Source: Dreissena polymorpha (taxonomy: Eukaryota; Mollusca; Bivalvia; Myida; Dreissenidae). From it: a DNA stretch of 64,000 bases. The notes under the pieces are model-generated. The model did no database searches. It saw only the letters and a list, made by a program, of their open reading frames with translations, and was not told the origin of the DNA. Positions 1-14,426 of the stretch are shown piece by piece. The position numbers were made by a program, and so were the translations under genes. Position 1 is the first letter of the stretch, and each line of letters starts with the position of its first letter. The stretch spans positions 82,412,930 through 82,476,929 of the forward strand of contig NC_068359.1 in assembly GCF_020536995.1 (NCBI RefSeq). Direction: 5' to 3'.

Positions 1-1407
1 ATTTGTTAAACATTGTAATGTTTATTTTAAAAAACACACATTCGGATAAGATGACGCTATGTTCATGTCCAAATCAAATTATGTAATAATTATATACCTC
101 TATATTGTATTTTATCACGGATTATCACATGCCTTATGTAATAGTTATCAAAGAAGTCTAACACTCTAACGCACTTGTGGCTAGGGAAATTACTAATACA
201 AATGGAGATGATATTGTTCAATAAGAAACCTGATTCGCTGGACAAGTTTTTATATAATATATACCTTTTAACAATTTTAACATACGAGTTAATACTGTAA
301 TCAATCTTACTACACAATCTTTGTATGAGAAGATTTAAAGACGGTCCATTGAATTATTTTGTGTGCTATTTATAAGAATGAGATTGCTTGTGTTCGCAAA
401 GCAGCCTTATTGTTGTTTCAATTATAGCATGCATATAACTGCAATGCATGTGCTGAAAGAAACGAAATAAACAAACTATATAACAACAGCAAATATAAAT
501 ATTGAGTTGTTTAATGACTTATAAAGACTGTTTTACTCAAAACAACTGAAGTTATTACCGATAAGGACATGTTCTGAGGGATAATACGTAACCTTTCTTC
601 GCTTAAAAGGAAGAAATAATGCTGTCATCGTTAAAACTGTTGAGAAAGAAGGAATATCTTCAGGCATGTTGACCACCAATCAAATTAGGACCACTGCCAA
701 CAACAAATCTAATAAAATCGTTATCATGATTAATAAATGTTATGCACAATAAACTCTAGTTTATATTTACTTTAAAAAGATTCATTTGCACGCTTGTCAG
801 ATTAGATAGGGTAAGTATACAGAGTTCTTTTTTAAATTGTTATTTTAACTACACATTGAGCGAAACTGCAAATTATCCGAAAGCCGAGTCATCGTATGCA
901 ATAAAACTCGCACAGGCATGCATTCATCAAGCATACTCAATGTATTCGACGCGAGAATAATGGGGAAAGGACTCATTAAAGTTCATTAGATAATGTAATG
1001 ATCGGTTATAGTTTCAATCTAATTCTTTATAAACACACTGTTGAAATTAGAGAGGACCATTCTGCAAGATAAGTGCAACAGCATAAACGCTGCCTGACTA
1101 AAATGCATGCGTCATATCAAAGCAATGATACCCTTTTTGTGCTATCACATGACTTAATGCGATTTACAAAACTAGTAATTATGGAAGATTATTTGAATTG
1201 CATTTACATATTTGTTTGCATGACATAATTGTGCTTAAACGTGCTGCTATATTGCAAAGAAAACACCTTTGCCCTGCGCGTTTGTTGTCACTTTACATAC
1301 AGAAAGGGACATGGACGTCTATTTGTTTATCTTCCTGCTCCTCATCATACATCATTCTTAGTAGCATAATCATCACCTTCTTATTTTTCAATATCATTGC
1401 CCTACAT

Positions 1408-1480
1408 CAGCAGCAATAGATTCAGTACCTGCACATAGATAAGAACCGTCAGCATCACCACCAGTAAAATAATTATCAAC
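1408..1480. repeat. Single unit of the sequence amplified in copy B
   Basis: Copy A holds one unit with the GATTCAGTACCTGC core followed by AGCATCACCACCAGTAAAAT. At the corresponding place in copy B (20,889-21,731) the same unit is repeated about twelve times. This is the unexpanded state. Confidence 0.8.
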
Positions 1481-2554
1481 AACAGCCTTATGTGTTTTGT
1501 CGTTGTCGTTGTTCTACTGACAGTATATTCAGCAAGAACAACGAACATAACAATATGATACAATGACTTATGTTATACTCAAATCTTTGAAATGTTATTC
1601 AAATGTTATTTGATGTAAACAAAATAAATCCGTGAAGAACGAACAGAAAATCAAGTAATGCCATGAATAGTATGCCTAAATACTCGCGAAGCCAATGTTT
1701 GATGTATTGAAAGAGCCTGGCCAAATAAGTGTGCATAACTCAACGTGGATTGAAATGTTCCGTACCGAAATAAATGTCAAATATTCTATTGCACCTGCTG
1801 GAATCCGAATCATGATATAGTAGTTTGCACAATAGTAGGCCAATTAACTCTCGTTTATTTTCTAATTACTTTGTCGTAATTAAAACCTTATTCCGATTTA
1901 ACTCGTTTATTCGTTAAAACAGGTCAGTAAACAAGTCGTTAAAAAATTGTGTATTAGTATTACGGATATTGAGTAGTTAGTTAATCTACAAAGTTAAACT
2001 GATGAGTTGTGAATTTGGTATGAATATAAAAACTTTATCATTTATTTATTAAAGTACTAAACATTGCTAAAAAATCGTAATGTTAAGTTTTAGTTGTGCG
2101 ATAGTGACACGCCGAAAATGAGCATATTTAAGTTACTATTCATATGCCCAGACGCCCAGGATTTTCGTTTGAAAGAGACTGACATACGAAATATTCCATA
2201 CAAGCGGAAAGTTTTGTCACTGATTAGCCTGTGCGGTCTGCAATTTCAAATTGTGGACGACATTATTCACACGAATAACGCCATGGCTTTTTTTAGAGCG
2301 AGGCTCGTTTGTACTATTTCACTTTTCATAGGATCTTTAAAAAGAACAAGAAAGCTACCATAGCATGCATCAAATTCCGCACCGGGTCTTAAACTAAGCA
2401 TGCAAACATTTGCATAAATTTGTACTATTAACTCGTTAAAACCAAATTAAAATAAGTCACTTCCAAGACTTTAGTAGGTTGTGCACATTTAATAAGTTAC
2501 AGTTAATACGAATACGATACGAGGTCTCTTGTATGTTAGACTGATATTTCCTTC

Positions 2555-2985
2555 ATGCCATTAATCGTATTCGTCATAAATAATGCTATTAAGGTATAAC
2601 CGCAATCCCTTCTTCTTCATACATAAGTTTATTTAGGTCTTACCGTTATCCCTTTTTTGTCATAGATAAAGTTATTTAGGTATAATCGTAGTCCCCTTTT
2701 CGTCATAGAAAAGGTTACTTAGGTTTAACTGCTTTCCCTTACTCGTCGTTGATAATGTTATTTTGGGCTAACAGTTAACCTTATTCCTCATACATAAGGT
2801 TATTTTGGTTTAACCGTAATGCCTTTTTCGTCATAGATAACGTTATTTAGGTCTACCGTAATCCCTTTTTCGTCATAGATAATGTTTAGGCTTACCTGTT
2901 TACCGTTATTCATGATACAATAGGTTATTAAGTTTTAAGTGTTTTCATTTTCGTCACCGATAAGTTAATTTAAGTTCAACTGTTT
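2555..2985. repeat. Degenerate 43-bp minisatellite (copy A)
   Basis: About nine diverged units each contain GTCATAGATAATGTTATTTA followed by a variant of GGTCTAACCGTAATCCC. The same array is in copy B at about 23,775-24,150, so it predates the duplication. Confidence 0.75.
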
Positions 2986-2994
2986 AGTTGTTTA

Positions 2995-3520
2995 GCTCAC
3001 CTGAGCACAACGTGCTCAATGTGAGCTTTTGTGATCGCCTTTTGTCCGTCGTGCGTCATGCGTCATGCGCCGTCAACATTTGACTTGTTTACTCTCTAGA
3101 TCTTCTTGAAATTTATTCAGAAGATTGGTCTCAATGATATCTTGGATGAGTTCGAAAATGGTTACGTTTGCTTAAAAAACATGGCTGCTAAGGGGCGGGG
3201 CATTTTTCCTTATATGGCTATATATGGCTATAGTAAAATCTTGTTAACACTCTAGAGGCCACATTTATTGTCTGATCTCCATGAAACTTGGTCAAAAGAT
3301 TCATCCCAATAATATCTTGGACGAGTCTGAAAATGATGCCGGTTGGGTGAAAAACATGGCCGCCAGGGGCGGCGTATTTTTCCTTATATTGCTATAGTAA
3401 AACCTTGTTAACACTCTAGAGGCCATATTTATATTCCGATCGTCATGAAACTTGGTCAGAAGATTTGTCCCAATAATATCTTGTTATCTCAGGTGAGCGA
3501 CTTTGGAATTTCAGGCCCTC
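2995..3520 (+). mobile_element. Tandem-core element, copy A only, with 7-bp target duplication
   Basis: The element starts GCTCACCTGAG and ends GGCCCTC. It is flanked by TTGTTTA at 2988-2994 and 3521-3527, and copy B lacks it at the same point. CTCAGGTGAGC at 3488-3498 is the inverted complement of the first 11 bases, a subterminal inverted repeat. The core has about two units of roughly 162 bases, each with ACACTCTAGAGGCC and ATGAAACTTGGTCA. There is no coding capacity. This layout resembles the published bivalve pearl elements (flanks around a core of units of about 160 bp), but I do not assign the family. Confidence 0.75.
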
Positions 3521-4637
3521 TTGTTTATTATTTATCATAGATAAGATTTCTTAGGTCCAACGTCCAAGTCATTTTGATTTTGCTGAAGAAAAAATAACAA
3601 CCTGAAATCTTAACTTTATATAATGGTAAAATACACAATACAAATTAAGTTGTTTGTATATACATTTAATTGTTTAGTTATTGTGATAAACTAAATTTTG
3701 CTACATTTAATTGTTAAGTTAATTTTGCTATAGTTGTATATATCCTGATTCATATTAAGCCTTAAGTGCATCGATGCAATAACGATACGAATCAAGAACG
3801 GTTCCTTAATCACTCGTTAAATCAATATCCCATCTTTTTACCGAATCTTATCAGTTATTGAAAACCCAAAATATTTTTTCTTTTTATTACACAAAGACAC
3901 AGTGTTTGCTCCGATTATAAAACAGAGATTTCGTGTGATTGCTTTATTATAGCAATTATGTTTACTTGAACTGAGATACTAGACATCTGCCTTGTTTATT
4001 TGACTTTGATTGACTCTGCGTTTCAAATGTTGTCATGTATATTATCATTTATGTAAACTTTGCCAATTTTATGTCTAAAAATGTTTTTTTTTTGTTTTTG
4101 TTTATTTACGTAGGTATGTTTACGTTTGTTGAATATACAGAATGTCAGATATTATTTTGGAATTTCATCTCATTATTACATGTGCATACTCTACAGTAAA
4201 CCATACTTTTCATCCTTGCCTCCAGACCCTTAGTGCACTTGCGTTCGTGAAAAAGAAGAACTGCAATTACTGAGTTTCTTTACCAAATGTGAAACCATTG
4301 GCCAAATAAAAATTATTGTCAATGACATAATGTGGATATTACAAAATGCCTATTAACTTGAAATGTATTCGCTAAACAATAGAATCCTGATATTGAAAAC
4401 ATAACATCTCTTACAAGCGAATGTTAAATGAAAAGAAATGCCTCAAATTTTGTTACCTTGCCAGCAGTATTATTAATGTACAGTCTGTAATTTCGTTTGG
4501 TATAAAAAGACGAAACAGAACTTAATGGAATGTCAAGAAGGAACCGATCACTATCTAAAACATTGCAATAAATCATCGAAAACCCATATTATAAAAAAGT
4601 ATACACTAGCCACATTTAATACATTAAAATATGATAA

Positions 4638-5038
4638 CAAGAGTGTCTCTCCTAGTTATATTTTCATTTGTTTTTCAACTGCCTAAGTTAGTATACCCCT
4701 ATCTATTTTAAATCGATTACATCGAAAACCCTAGACTTATTGAAACGATCACAATTCTGTTGCCTAAGAAGGGAAGTACTTGGCGTCTTTTGGGGAGATC
4801 TAAAGAACACCCCCGTAGTGAGAATCGAACCCGCGACCCCAGTGTCGTAAGGCGGACACTATATCAATTACGCCACGACAACTTTCGACTGCTGATGTTG
4901 GCACGACGCTTCGCATGCGACAGAGTGTCTCATATACCATGTACCGGAAGCAATTAATAATATTTGTATTGTTGAAAGATGTGGTCGTTGAAATACGATA
5001 ATCACTTGAAGAGCACGTGGCTCTTGTAGACACTCTTG
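4638..5038 (-). mobile_element. tRNA-headed element with CAAGAGTGTC inverted ends (copy A)
   Basis: The left end is CAAGAGTGTCT and the right end its complement, AGACACTCTTG. The flanks ATGATAA (4631-4637) and ATGATTG (5039-5045) are a near-matching target duplication. On the minus strand about 4883-4811 is tRNA-like, with an A-box-like region near TGGCGTAATTGATAT and a perfect B box GGTTCGATTC, in the manner of a SINE head. Copy B carries it at 25,574-25,975, so it is older than the duplication. A SINE fragment caught between unrelated inverted repeats is the alternative reading. Confidence 0.65.
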
Positions 5039-7370
5039 ATGATTGTCAACAGCAAAAATAGTAAAGATCGAGTAAACAGATCAAGATCTTAAAGGATTCC
5101 TTGTCTATGCTCATTGAGACACACACACACAAATCTTTTAATACTTAAAGGAAATTTCCTGTTGATAATTTATTTTGCAACACTTATGAAAATGACGTAT
5201 GTATGGTAATTATTCAATGCAGAATATGAACATGCTATTATTATGTATTCGCTTGTGGCAGTATTTTCATTCATGAAAAGTGTATTTTAACAGTAATTTT
5301 ATTAGTATTAGCTTTAAAGAACATGTTTTATGGTAAAAACGTGTCATTCGCGTACACAGATTATGTTTAAATATACTATTAATGAACATTGTTCTTTTTG
5401 TTTTTGTTATATTAAAATTATTTAAATGAACTATAAACAAACTTTAATTTATTTGTAGCCACATATATACGTTCTTTTTGATAAAGTTAATAACTTTTGT
5501 TATCAAATTTTCTTTTCTTTTCACCCATACTGTTTGCTTCGACTTTCTATAGCTAATAAAGTAAACAAAAATTGAGCTTCACACAAACATTTAGCCATTC
5601 TTATAAAATTAAACGATGAATACACTATTTCACTCAATATCTAAAACAACGCAATACAATTTGATAAGTAAAATATTTTGTTCTGCAAAATAAATTTGAA
5701 TCAGTAAACGCACAAAATCATTTTATTGTTGTTTTTTAAAAATAAATTTGTTAAACACACAAAAAGCCAGTTTGTTTCTCATATGAAGACTTCGAAGTCA
5801 CAGTTATAGCAGGACTTTAACAGTTACTGTAATGAGGTTGCATCATAGCGTCGACAACAACTATTTACAGCGTTTTCCGATGTGTATAGACATTGAATAA
5901 TTAATTAATAAAATTAATTGACGGCAAGGCCTTAAAACTGATACAAACACTGTTTTAATGAAACATTATATGAACATTCATGTAATATTAAGTATATTGT
6001 TCGAACTTAAACGATTTAGAAAATTACACAGAAACAGCATGTGCAAAGTAATCATAACTAGTTTTCGCAAAATATTAATTTAAAAGGGTCTTGTGTATTG
6101 TAAAATAACACAAAATGAACACATTGTATTCAAAAGATCTAAATATCGGGATTTACTCATTAAATTATAGATAACATAGTTTCTTTTGTTGTTCATCTAC
6201 CTCTTATTAATTTTGTATCAGATGTTCGAGAAACATCGGTATGAAATGATGCTTTCCACATTTTGAATGGGATTTGTTTAACAGGTGTTATTTTAATATC
6301 GCATTAGAAACAAATAGGTAAATCGTTTAATTGCTGTTGTATAAAAAAGAAAAGAAAAGGAGTACAGTACATATGGTATCTCTATTTTACACGTGTACAT
6401 GTTACTTCTCTGGTCCAGAAGGGAGGAGTCGAAGGTCAAACAGGCGTAGTATTTAAAACAAAGATTAATTTTAATATGCATGTATTACATGTTTGCTTAA
6501 CCCTTAATGTCTAGTCATTAAAATAGTTTCTTCTCTAATGATCAATACTTATAATCAGGGACAGCGGGAACGAGAAATTCAGCAGTAGCAGTAAAATCGT
6601 TATGGATGAAATGTGCAAGAAATAAATGCTATACATATGTGCAATATTGATAACGGGACTTCCGCGTAGCATTTTCCTTATTGCAATTAGCTACTTTTTG
6701 TGGGCGAAAGTTTGAATCGCACGTGAGACGCGGTAAAAATAATTTTGGCATTTTGCATGCTTTTTTTTTAATGAATAATTAAATACAAAAGTCAAGTTAT
6801 TAAGTTAAAATGTTATATCGATACAATATTTTGATTTTATAAATATCTACCGGAAAAGAGGAAAGTTGCAATGTTTTATTGGGAATAAACGTCGTAATTT
6901 CCCTTTAAGTCAAATTAAGACATGAAATTAACAACTTCAAAACTCCGGCATAGGAAACATGAAAGAGACTCGACAATACAAAAAGCAATCCTTCCCACTA
7001 TAAAGTGAGGTCTGTGTGTGGTGTGCCCATAATGTATGGGTGTGTATTTTAATACACCTGATGAAGCAAATTTTAGGTAATTTTAGCTATTAAAATGGTT
7101 CATGAATGCAATCGTTAAGTATTTTCTCTCTCTTTTATATCATTGATTTTTATATCAAATATATGATGTTTGAAATCGAGACTTTATTCTTTCGATTTAC
7201 GATGACAATAAAAATGTGCAAGCTTGTGTTTATTATGAGTTTATTTAACATATTTACACGGCATTATTACGGCTGCCAGACGTATTCAAATCACTTTGTG
7301 ATCAATAAAAGTTACATTATTATATCGACTGCAATAAAGAGTACACAGCAGATAGGTACATCTTTTGATG

Positions 7371-7682
7371 TCTATCGCGTAGACCACTCGGCCATCCTTG
7401 CTCATACAATGAGTGATGTATTTTATATAAGCAATCCTCGTACTATCACAAAATAGAACGACAACAGAACTCTCAAAATTATTCAATCGTTTTGCGTTGC
7501 AACGCTTTATAATTTTCGGGTTTTAAAATCGACAAAATTTGCATATAATGGATATTTAGAGCATGGTTAATGTTTAGTATTACTGTTTCCTCACAAATAT
7601 CATAACTACAAAAAAAAATTTGCGAATCTGAATCATTTTTTATTTATTTTGTCAATTTACCAAAACGTGAAAAGGCCCATTT
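7371..7682 (-). mobile_element. Truncated tRNA-bearing TTAA MITE (copy A)
   Basis: The tRNA-like part and the body ending GTGAAAAGGCCC match the full element at 29,273-29,738 in copy B. The other end is missing. Copy A jumps from TCTTTTGATG directly into TCTATCGCG, skipping about 850 bases that are present in B (28,580-29,430). A deletion in copy A that also removed the palindromic MITE explains both gaps. Confidence 0.75.
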
Positions 7683-8268
7683 TAGGCACCGTTTGTTATG
7701 ATAATGTTTCAATGCCATTAAAGATAATTGAATGCATAATATTTATTTTTTATACTGTGTACTTTTCACTTTTAAATAAGCACATATTTACTTCGGCTTA
7801 GGTTTTTATTTTTATAAATTATAAGTTCTTTTCTTTTACTTCAAAACATAAATTTTAGCCATCATGATAGATCTAATTTAGATCATTCATTATACCACAT
7901 TTCATTTAATTACAACTGTCGATATTTTTATTTTTTGCAATAATTGATAATATTATCAATTGATCATAGTTTCTAGCTCCTGTGATATTTTCTAAACACT
8001 ACTGTGATTATTAGCTGGATCTCATTTGAACGGTAATATAAATATTTTATTTCATTAAATAATTATTTTATTATGAATATAGTTATTTTTAAGGTCTGCC
8101 TTCTTTTTTTCATGCCGCCAATACTAAGGACCACAATAGAAATAAGGGCTTGTTCTTTTTTGTGTTATCCTTGGTGTTTGTGAGTATGTCATAGTTTATT
8201 GTACATGATATAGTTTGTGATAATTGCCTATTATTTTATTTTATGTTATGTGGTGAACTATGTACTAT

Positions 8269-8296
8269 GAGAGAGAGAGAGAGAGAGAGAGAGGGA

Positions 8297-8388
<92 letters not shown>

Positions 8389-8414
8389 GAGAGAGAGTGA
8401 GAGAGAGAGAGAGA
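8269..8414. repeat. (GA)n microsatellite
   Basis: About 145 bases of nearly pure GA have a few interruptions. The array is absent from the matching place in copy B (near 29,880), so it expanded after the duplication. Confidence 0.97.
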
Positions 8415-9329
8415 ATACTTAGAATTTCACAATGTTTAATATAACTTGATTCAGTATTCATGTGTGTGAAATAAACACTATCTGGCAACAGACACAAGAA
8501 CACGATACAAAATTAAGCCAATATAATTGGGGAGGGGTTATCACGCACAACAGATCAACAACACAACATTGACAACGCCCCAAACCAGGTACTTATATTT
8601 GGTGGCAACGGATTATCCGTGTACTAAATTTGCACAATTAGCAAATGTTCTGTAGACATGTCCGGTTTAACAGGCGTGATGAATCAACGGTTAAATTAAC
8701 CATGCGCAGCTCGAATTATTCCCAAACAAGAAAAGCACTATACAGATGCGAACCCTTTAACACGTAAATTGTCTTCAATTTATGGTTTCCTGAAATACAA
8801 CCGCAACTTAATTTGCCGAATAAAATGAACTAGTACGATAAGTTTGTACTTGGACATACGATCCAACAGTCATGTTCAATTATTTTAACAGGTTTATTGC
8901 ATGAATTTGCCAAACCATGATGAAATGGAAAACTGGACCGCAGAAGAGGTTGACCGAACATAATTCAATTAATATTTTTACATCATTTGTTATAGAAGTA
9001 AATGGCGTTTAGTTCATTGAATAATGAATGAATAACATACCTTGATAAATGTATTATGCGAAAGCGCTATGTGCAAATGTAATAAGCTTGGTAAAACGTA
9101 CCTACTCCCTTAAATCCAGAAGCATCACCAGCCATAGTGCGCGCTGTAACTATCTAATAAACGCTGATCTTTTTTTTATTTATTGGCTTATTTCGATGAA
9201 GTTTTTGTTACCTTTTTAACCGTTAAAAACTCAAACTGCAAATCATAATTTTAAGGAATCGGGTCCTTGTTCATAAAGTGCAATGGTGGAAGACGAACTT
9301 TTGCAAAATAGGACGGCTGCAATCATTTT

Positions 9330-10110
9330 GTGGCGTGTCATGTCGTGTCGTCTAGTGTCGTGTCGTCTAGTGTCGGGTTATGTCGTGAAGTCTAATGTCG
9401 AGGAATTTCGTGTCGATTAGCGTCGGGTCATTTTGTGTGTATCGTGTCGTGTCATTTCGTATCGTCTAGTGTCGTCTCATATCGTGTCGTCTAGTGTTGT
9501 GTCATATCGTGTCGTCTAGTGCTGTGTCATGTCATGTCGTCTAGTGTCGTGTCATGTCATGTCGTCTAGTGTTGTGTCATATCGTGTGTCTAGTGTCGTG
9601 TCATGTCGTGGCGTTTAGTGGCGTGTCATGTCGTGTCGTTTAGTGACGTGTCATGTCGTGTCGTCTAGTGTCGTGTTATATCGTGTGTCACGTGTCGTGT
9701 CATGTCGTGGCGTTTAGTGTCGTATCATGTCGTGTCGTATAGTGACGTGTAATATCGTGTGTCTAGTGTCGTGTCATGTCGTAGCGTTTAGTGACGTGTC
9801 TTGTCGTGTCGTCTAGTGTCGTGTTATATCGTGTGTCTAGTGTCGTGTCATATCGTGTGTCTAGTGTCGTGTCATGTCGTGGCGTTTAGTGGCGTGTCAT
9901 GTCGTGTCGAATAGTGACGTGTGATGTCGTGTCGTCTAGTGTCGTGTAATATCGTGTGTCTAGTGGCGTGTCATGTCTTGTCGTCTAGTGTCGTGTCATG
10001 TCGTATAGTCTAGTATCGTGTCATATCGTGTCTTCTAGTGTCGAGTCATGTCGTATCGTCTAGTGTTGTGTCATGTCGTCTAATGTCGTGTCGTGTTAAG
10101 TAAAGTTATA
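9330..10110. repeat. TGTCG-rich minisatellite
   Basis: Roughly 30 imperfect units of about 24-26 bases are built from GTCGTGTCATGTC and GTCGTCTAGT. Copy B keeps only about three units (30,830-30,910). Weaker TGTCG traces continue to about 10,260. Confidence 0.9.
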
Positions 10111-10780
10111 CTTTGCTATTTATGGTATTTATGTTATATTTATTTCATGTCGTGTCGTGTCTTGTCATGTCGTGTTATGCTTTGTTATTTTATGTAGGTT
10201 ATTTATGAAATGATATGTTATGTCGTTCCGTTTCCTTTCGAAACAAGCCATGTCGTGTAATGTAAAGTTATGTTAAGATATGTTAATGTGCTCCATGTAT
10301 ACGGTCGTATTGAGAACAATCGATTAACAAATGTCATGCTGTGTTATATTGCTCTTAATATACCCATTGTATAAAGTCGCTTCAGATTAAAAAGATTATC
10401 AAATGTGATGTAAGTTATACTGTTTGCCCTTAATATGCTCGATGTATTATAGCAGTTTCTTAAAAATATCGATTATCACATGCCATATTATGTTATGTTG
10501 TTCTTAATATGCTCCTTGCATTTAATCGTTTCTGACCAATATCGAATATCACATGCCATGTTATGTTGTATTGCTCTTAATATGCTCTTTGTACATAGCA
10601 AAACGTCAATGATCCTTGTATATTTGTGTGCATGCCAATTTGATCAAGACAATAGGTTGAACACTATGCACGAAATAAAATTAGTTATAAATTAAAAACT
10701 GTCGACCTTTTTGACATGTACATGTAATGTATGCATTGTCGTTCATATTTTAGTTGTTTCTTCTTTTGCATACCCTTTGT
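10110..10780. other. AT-rich sequence present only in copy A
   Basis: This sequence follows the TGTCG array and has no counterpart in copy B, which jumps from the remnant of the array to the GATACATTTAAT junction near 30,917. It contains four or five diverged copies of a motif of about 100 bases with TATCACATGCCAT and TTAATATGCTC. No gene was seen. Confidence 0.6.
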
Positions 10781-11400
10781 AATACATTTAATTAACAATT
10801 TTGAGCGTGAGTTATAAATGCTGGAATGTAACATAACAAATAAATTCTAATCCCCTCTCGGTTTCTTTTTTTGTTTATGTTTTGTTACTGTTTGTTTCGT
10901 GCATTTTAAAGTCTTGGATAAAATGTCAGTGAGTCTACTTAATCACCTTACATTCACATTGTGTCAATTCGTTTTCATGGACTCAATACGCCGAAAGAAT
11001 TCCAAAGAAATTCAAATTAGTCCAAAGTAGTCCAGGATGGTCCAACGTAGTCGGTGTTAATCATTAAGGTACATGATAGGTTTTGATGGAAGGTCCTTTC
11101 CTTTTCCAGTTTGAATAGACGTTGAATGCTCTGCTTTAAGGACTTAATCCTGTTTTTTTTGTACGTCACGTGTGTTTAATAACTATAGTTCTTAGTGAGT
11201 ATCAAACGAACGACATTTGTATGCATCAACATGTTCAAATGATATGATAAAATGATATGATATGATAAAAACTTGTTAAAGATGAGAAACGTTTTCCCAT
11301 TTTTTTTACAGCAATTGTAGTTTTGTGTTTCTCTCTATAAGCTGTTGGAACTTTTCCACAAATTGGTAGAATGGCAATTTCTACCAGATGTCTTCACAAA

Positions 11401-11505
<105 letters not shown>

Positions 11506-11730
11506 GTACATAAAATTCAAACAAGCGAAATTGCACGAAACTCGTGAATACATTTTTAAAATTTTGTTTCGGTACATTCATAGAACGCTGCAACTAAAAT
11601 TATTGAACTGTTGAGATGTTATATTTTTCTCTTATGCAAGTGTGTTTATAATGTTATGCAGCACGTCGATGACGCATTGAACTATTTGCCAATGCATGAC
11701 ATGTGACTGGTTATACAAGCTCGGTCATTT

Positions 11731-11996
11731 GTGTCGCGTTCCGAGAAAACTGGGCATAATGCATGTGCGCAAAGTGTCGTCCCAGATTAGCCTGTGAAGT
11801 CCGCACAGGCTAATCAGGGACGACACTTTCGGCCTTTATGGTATTTTTCGTTTGAGGGAAGTCCTTTCTTAACGAAAATCTAGTTTAAGCAGAAAGTGTC
11901 GTCCCTGATTAGCCTGACAGGTGCGGACTGCACACGCTAATCTGGGACGACACTTTACGCACACGCATTAAGCCCAGTTTTCTCAGAACAAGGTTG
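11731..11996. mobile_element. Long-inverted-repeat MITE, copy A only
   Basis: The ends read CGAGAAAACTGGGC and GCCCAGTTTTCTC. Inside them, AAAGTGTCGTCCC-type blocks and AGCCTGTG / GCACAGGCTAATC occur in both orientations, so nearly the whole element can fold back on itself. Copy B has an empty site at about 31,777 (ATCATTTCACTGCGG). The four-base target duplication ATTT lies at 11,727-11,730 and 11,997-12,000. There is no coding capacity. Confidence 0.85.
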
Positions 11997-14426
11997 ATTT
12001 CACTGCGGATGTGATTTGAACATTTTTAACGAAACAGAATTCCAATAACAGAGTTAATAATTGTTTAACTTTGTTTTATTTTAATAAGTTTCCAGCGAGA
12101 AAGCAAGAGCGTACACCCTGTGTCTGTTTGGTTAAGTGAATCATTTAAATGACCTACGACGTCGCTATCCTGAAACAATTTGAAAGGCATATTCTTTAAA
12201 AATGGATGAAAGAGACATTTCAGACATATTAAATCTCCCACTAGCATTTACATCATCAGACAACTTTTATTGTCGAATAGAGATACAGTGGCATGAAAAA
12301 TGCCTCAGTTATCATGTCTGGATTGGATAAAATGTAATGTCACAACAATTTTAGATTCTACTTTATGGAGTATAATAACAACAATTTTGTTAGAGATACA
12401 TGAACGGGCTTGATCGGCGGTTAGTGTAAAAATAAGCTGTAGAAGTTAAGACCTTGGCATTTTGGCATTTAATGGTTTACCATTGGTTCAGTTGAGTACC
12501 TTAAACCATGTATTTAAGTTAATGGTGTACTATCGTTAAGAATGAAATGTAACAGTCTCTTGACTGTGTCGCATTTATTTAATCATAAGAACATTCACGA
12601 AATGCTTTTTTGTTTGCTTTCTAATTTGCTGAATATGTATGAACTAAATCGTTTACAACAAATGTATCTTCAAAGGCTGTAATTATTTTGGTAAATAGAT
12701 TAGTCTTCAGTAGAACACTGATCAGGTTGCTGACGACATAAAAGCTCAACTGGACAATATTATTGGTTACTCAAGTGTCGCTGCATTTAACAATTGACGC
12801 CTAAGTCATACACATTGGAATTTCAAGATGTCGATATTATCATTAAAACGAACCGCCTAAAACTAATACTTTTTTGCATGTTCGATGCAGGTTAACATAG
12901 CAATCTAATCCTCGAATAAGATATAAACAAACATCGTACCAAGGCTCATAGTTCGCCCTACCCCTTATTTATCTCCGAGTTTACATAACGGGGACTAGAA
13001 GAAAGTTATCTGTCTTGGGTATTAAACATACTAAATTTGAACTGCAAACCCCGATTTGAACAATGCTCAAAACGATTAGCGAACCTGTTAAAAAATACTG
13101 TAAATTGGTGCAGATAACGTCTTGAACCAATGTTTGAAATCATAAACGCTAAAATAAATATATTTAAGGCTTACTTTGCGATTTTTATCATACTTACTGA
13201 ATGAATGTTTGGTTGAATGGGCCAACGTCAAGATTTAGGAACGTTTAATGATTTTACGATTGCGTTCGTTGCAGTTCGGTTTCAATTACTCATTTAGGTC
13301 ACTATTCGGAGACTGATCTTTTATATCTATGTACAAGGCAGCTAATATTTGCTAGTTTTAATACAATAAATGAGTTGATTTTAAATTTGAAAATTTGGTA
13401 TGCGAATGGGATTGCTTTTATAATACTACAAACAGGTCCCTATTTTCTGCTTTTATGTGTTATTCATTTGAAAACCCGAACCTTAACACACAAGTTGCTA
13501 GTATATTAGCAATTCAAACATTAGTGTGTAGCAAATATTAAAAATGTTGCCCTTTAACGTTGAATCGGATTGCCAGTGAATTATCATCGCGCGACATAAT
13601 TAATAGCAAATACAAATAAATTCAATCGAAGTCACCTATAATAGTATTTCTCAGCAACTTGGCAATTATTGTATGGTCTTTCAAATTCACTATATAAATA
13701 ACTTTTCTGTTTTTTGGTGCGATTGTTAATACTGCTTAATACCTTACAGGATAAACAATCTTTTACAATAAAATCTGTCGACCCTATTCATTCGTAGACG
13801 TAAGTTTGCTAATTCATTGCGAAGCCCGTTGCAAAAAAGACTTAATGTACAATGTATCGAATAATGAGATCATTCTTCGATAACAATTAACAATAACACA
13901 TCTATTCTGCTTCTGATCAGCAAAACGACATTTCTCATTTTGCTTTTTGTTATGCGTTGACCTATTCTTCTTGTCTGGTTATTAAAATAAATCGGTTGAA
14001 GCCTAATGGATTTCATGCTGCAACAAAGAGATGATTTACGAATTCTATGAGGTGTGTTAATATGATAGGCTAAACGAGCGTGTAGACAATAAAATGAAAA
14101 TTGCTATCGAAAAATTACTTCCTAACAAAAAAATATTGTTTGTTTTTTAATCGTTTTGCAAAGTATAGTACTAATATTTAAATGCACATAATTTAATTTT
14201 TAGGTATTTGAGTGTAAGAAAATAGTTGTTATTTATTCGAGTAAATGACATAGTTTGTTCGAATGCGTCTTTGTGTTTTAGAAAAATAATTCATAACAAT
14301 AGTATAACTATATGCATACAATAATAAAACTTCAGCCACTTGGACATGTGAAAGCAAATCATAAGGCGTTTAAAATGTTAAAGGGGTGGCCGAAACCCAT
14401 TAGCAAAAAGAGTTTTCCGGCTTTAA

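Noticed and set aside
8258-8503. Ser-Leu repeat protein on the minus strand
   Set aside because: Translation of a GA microsatellite.
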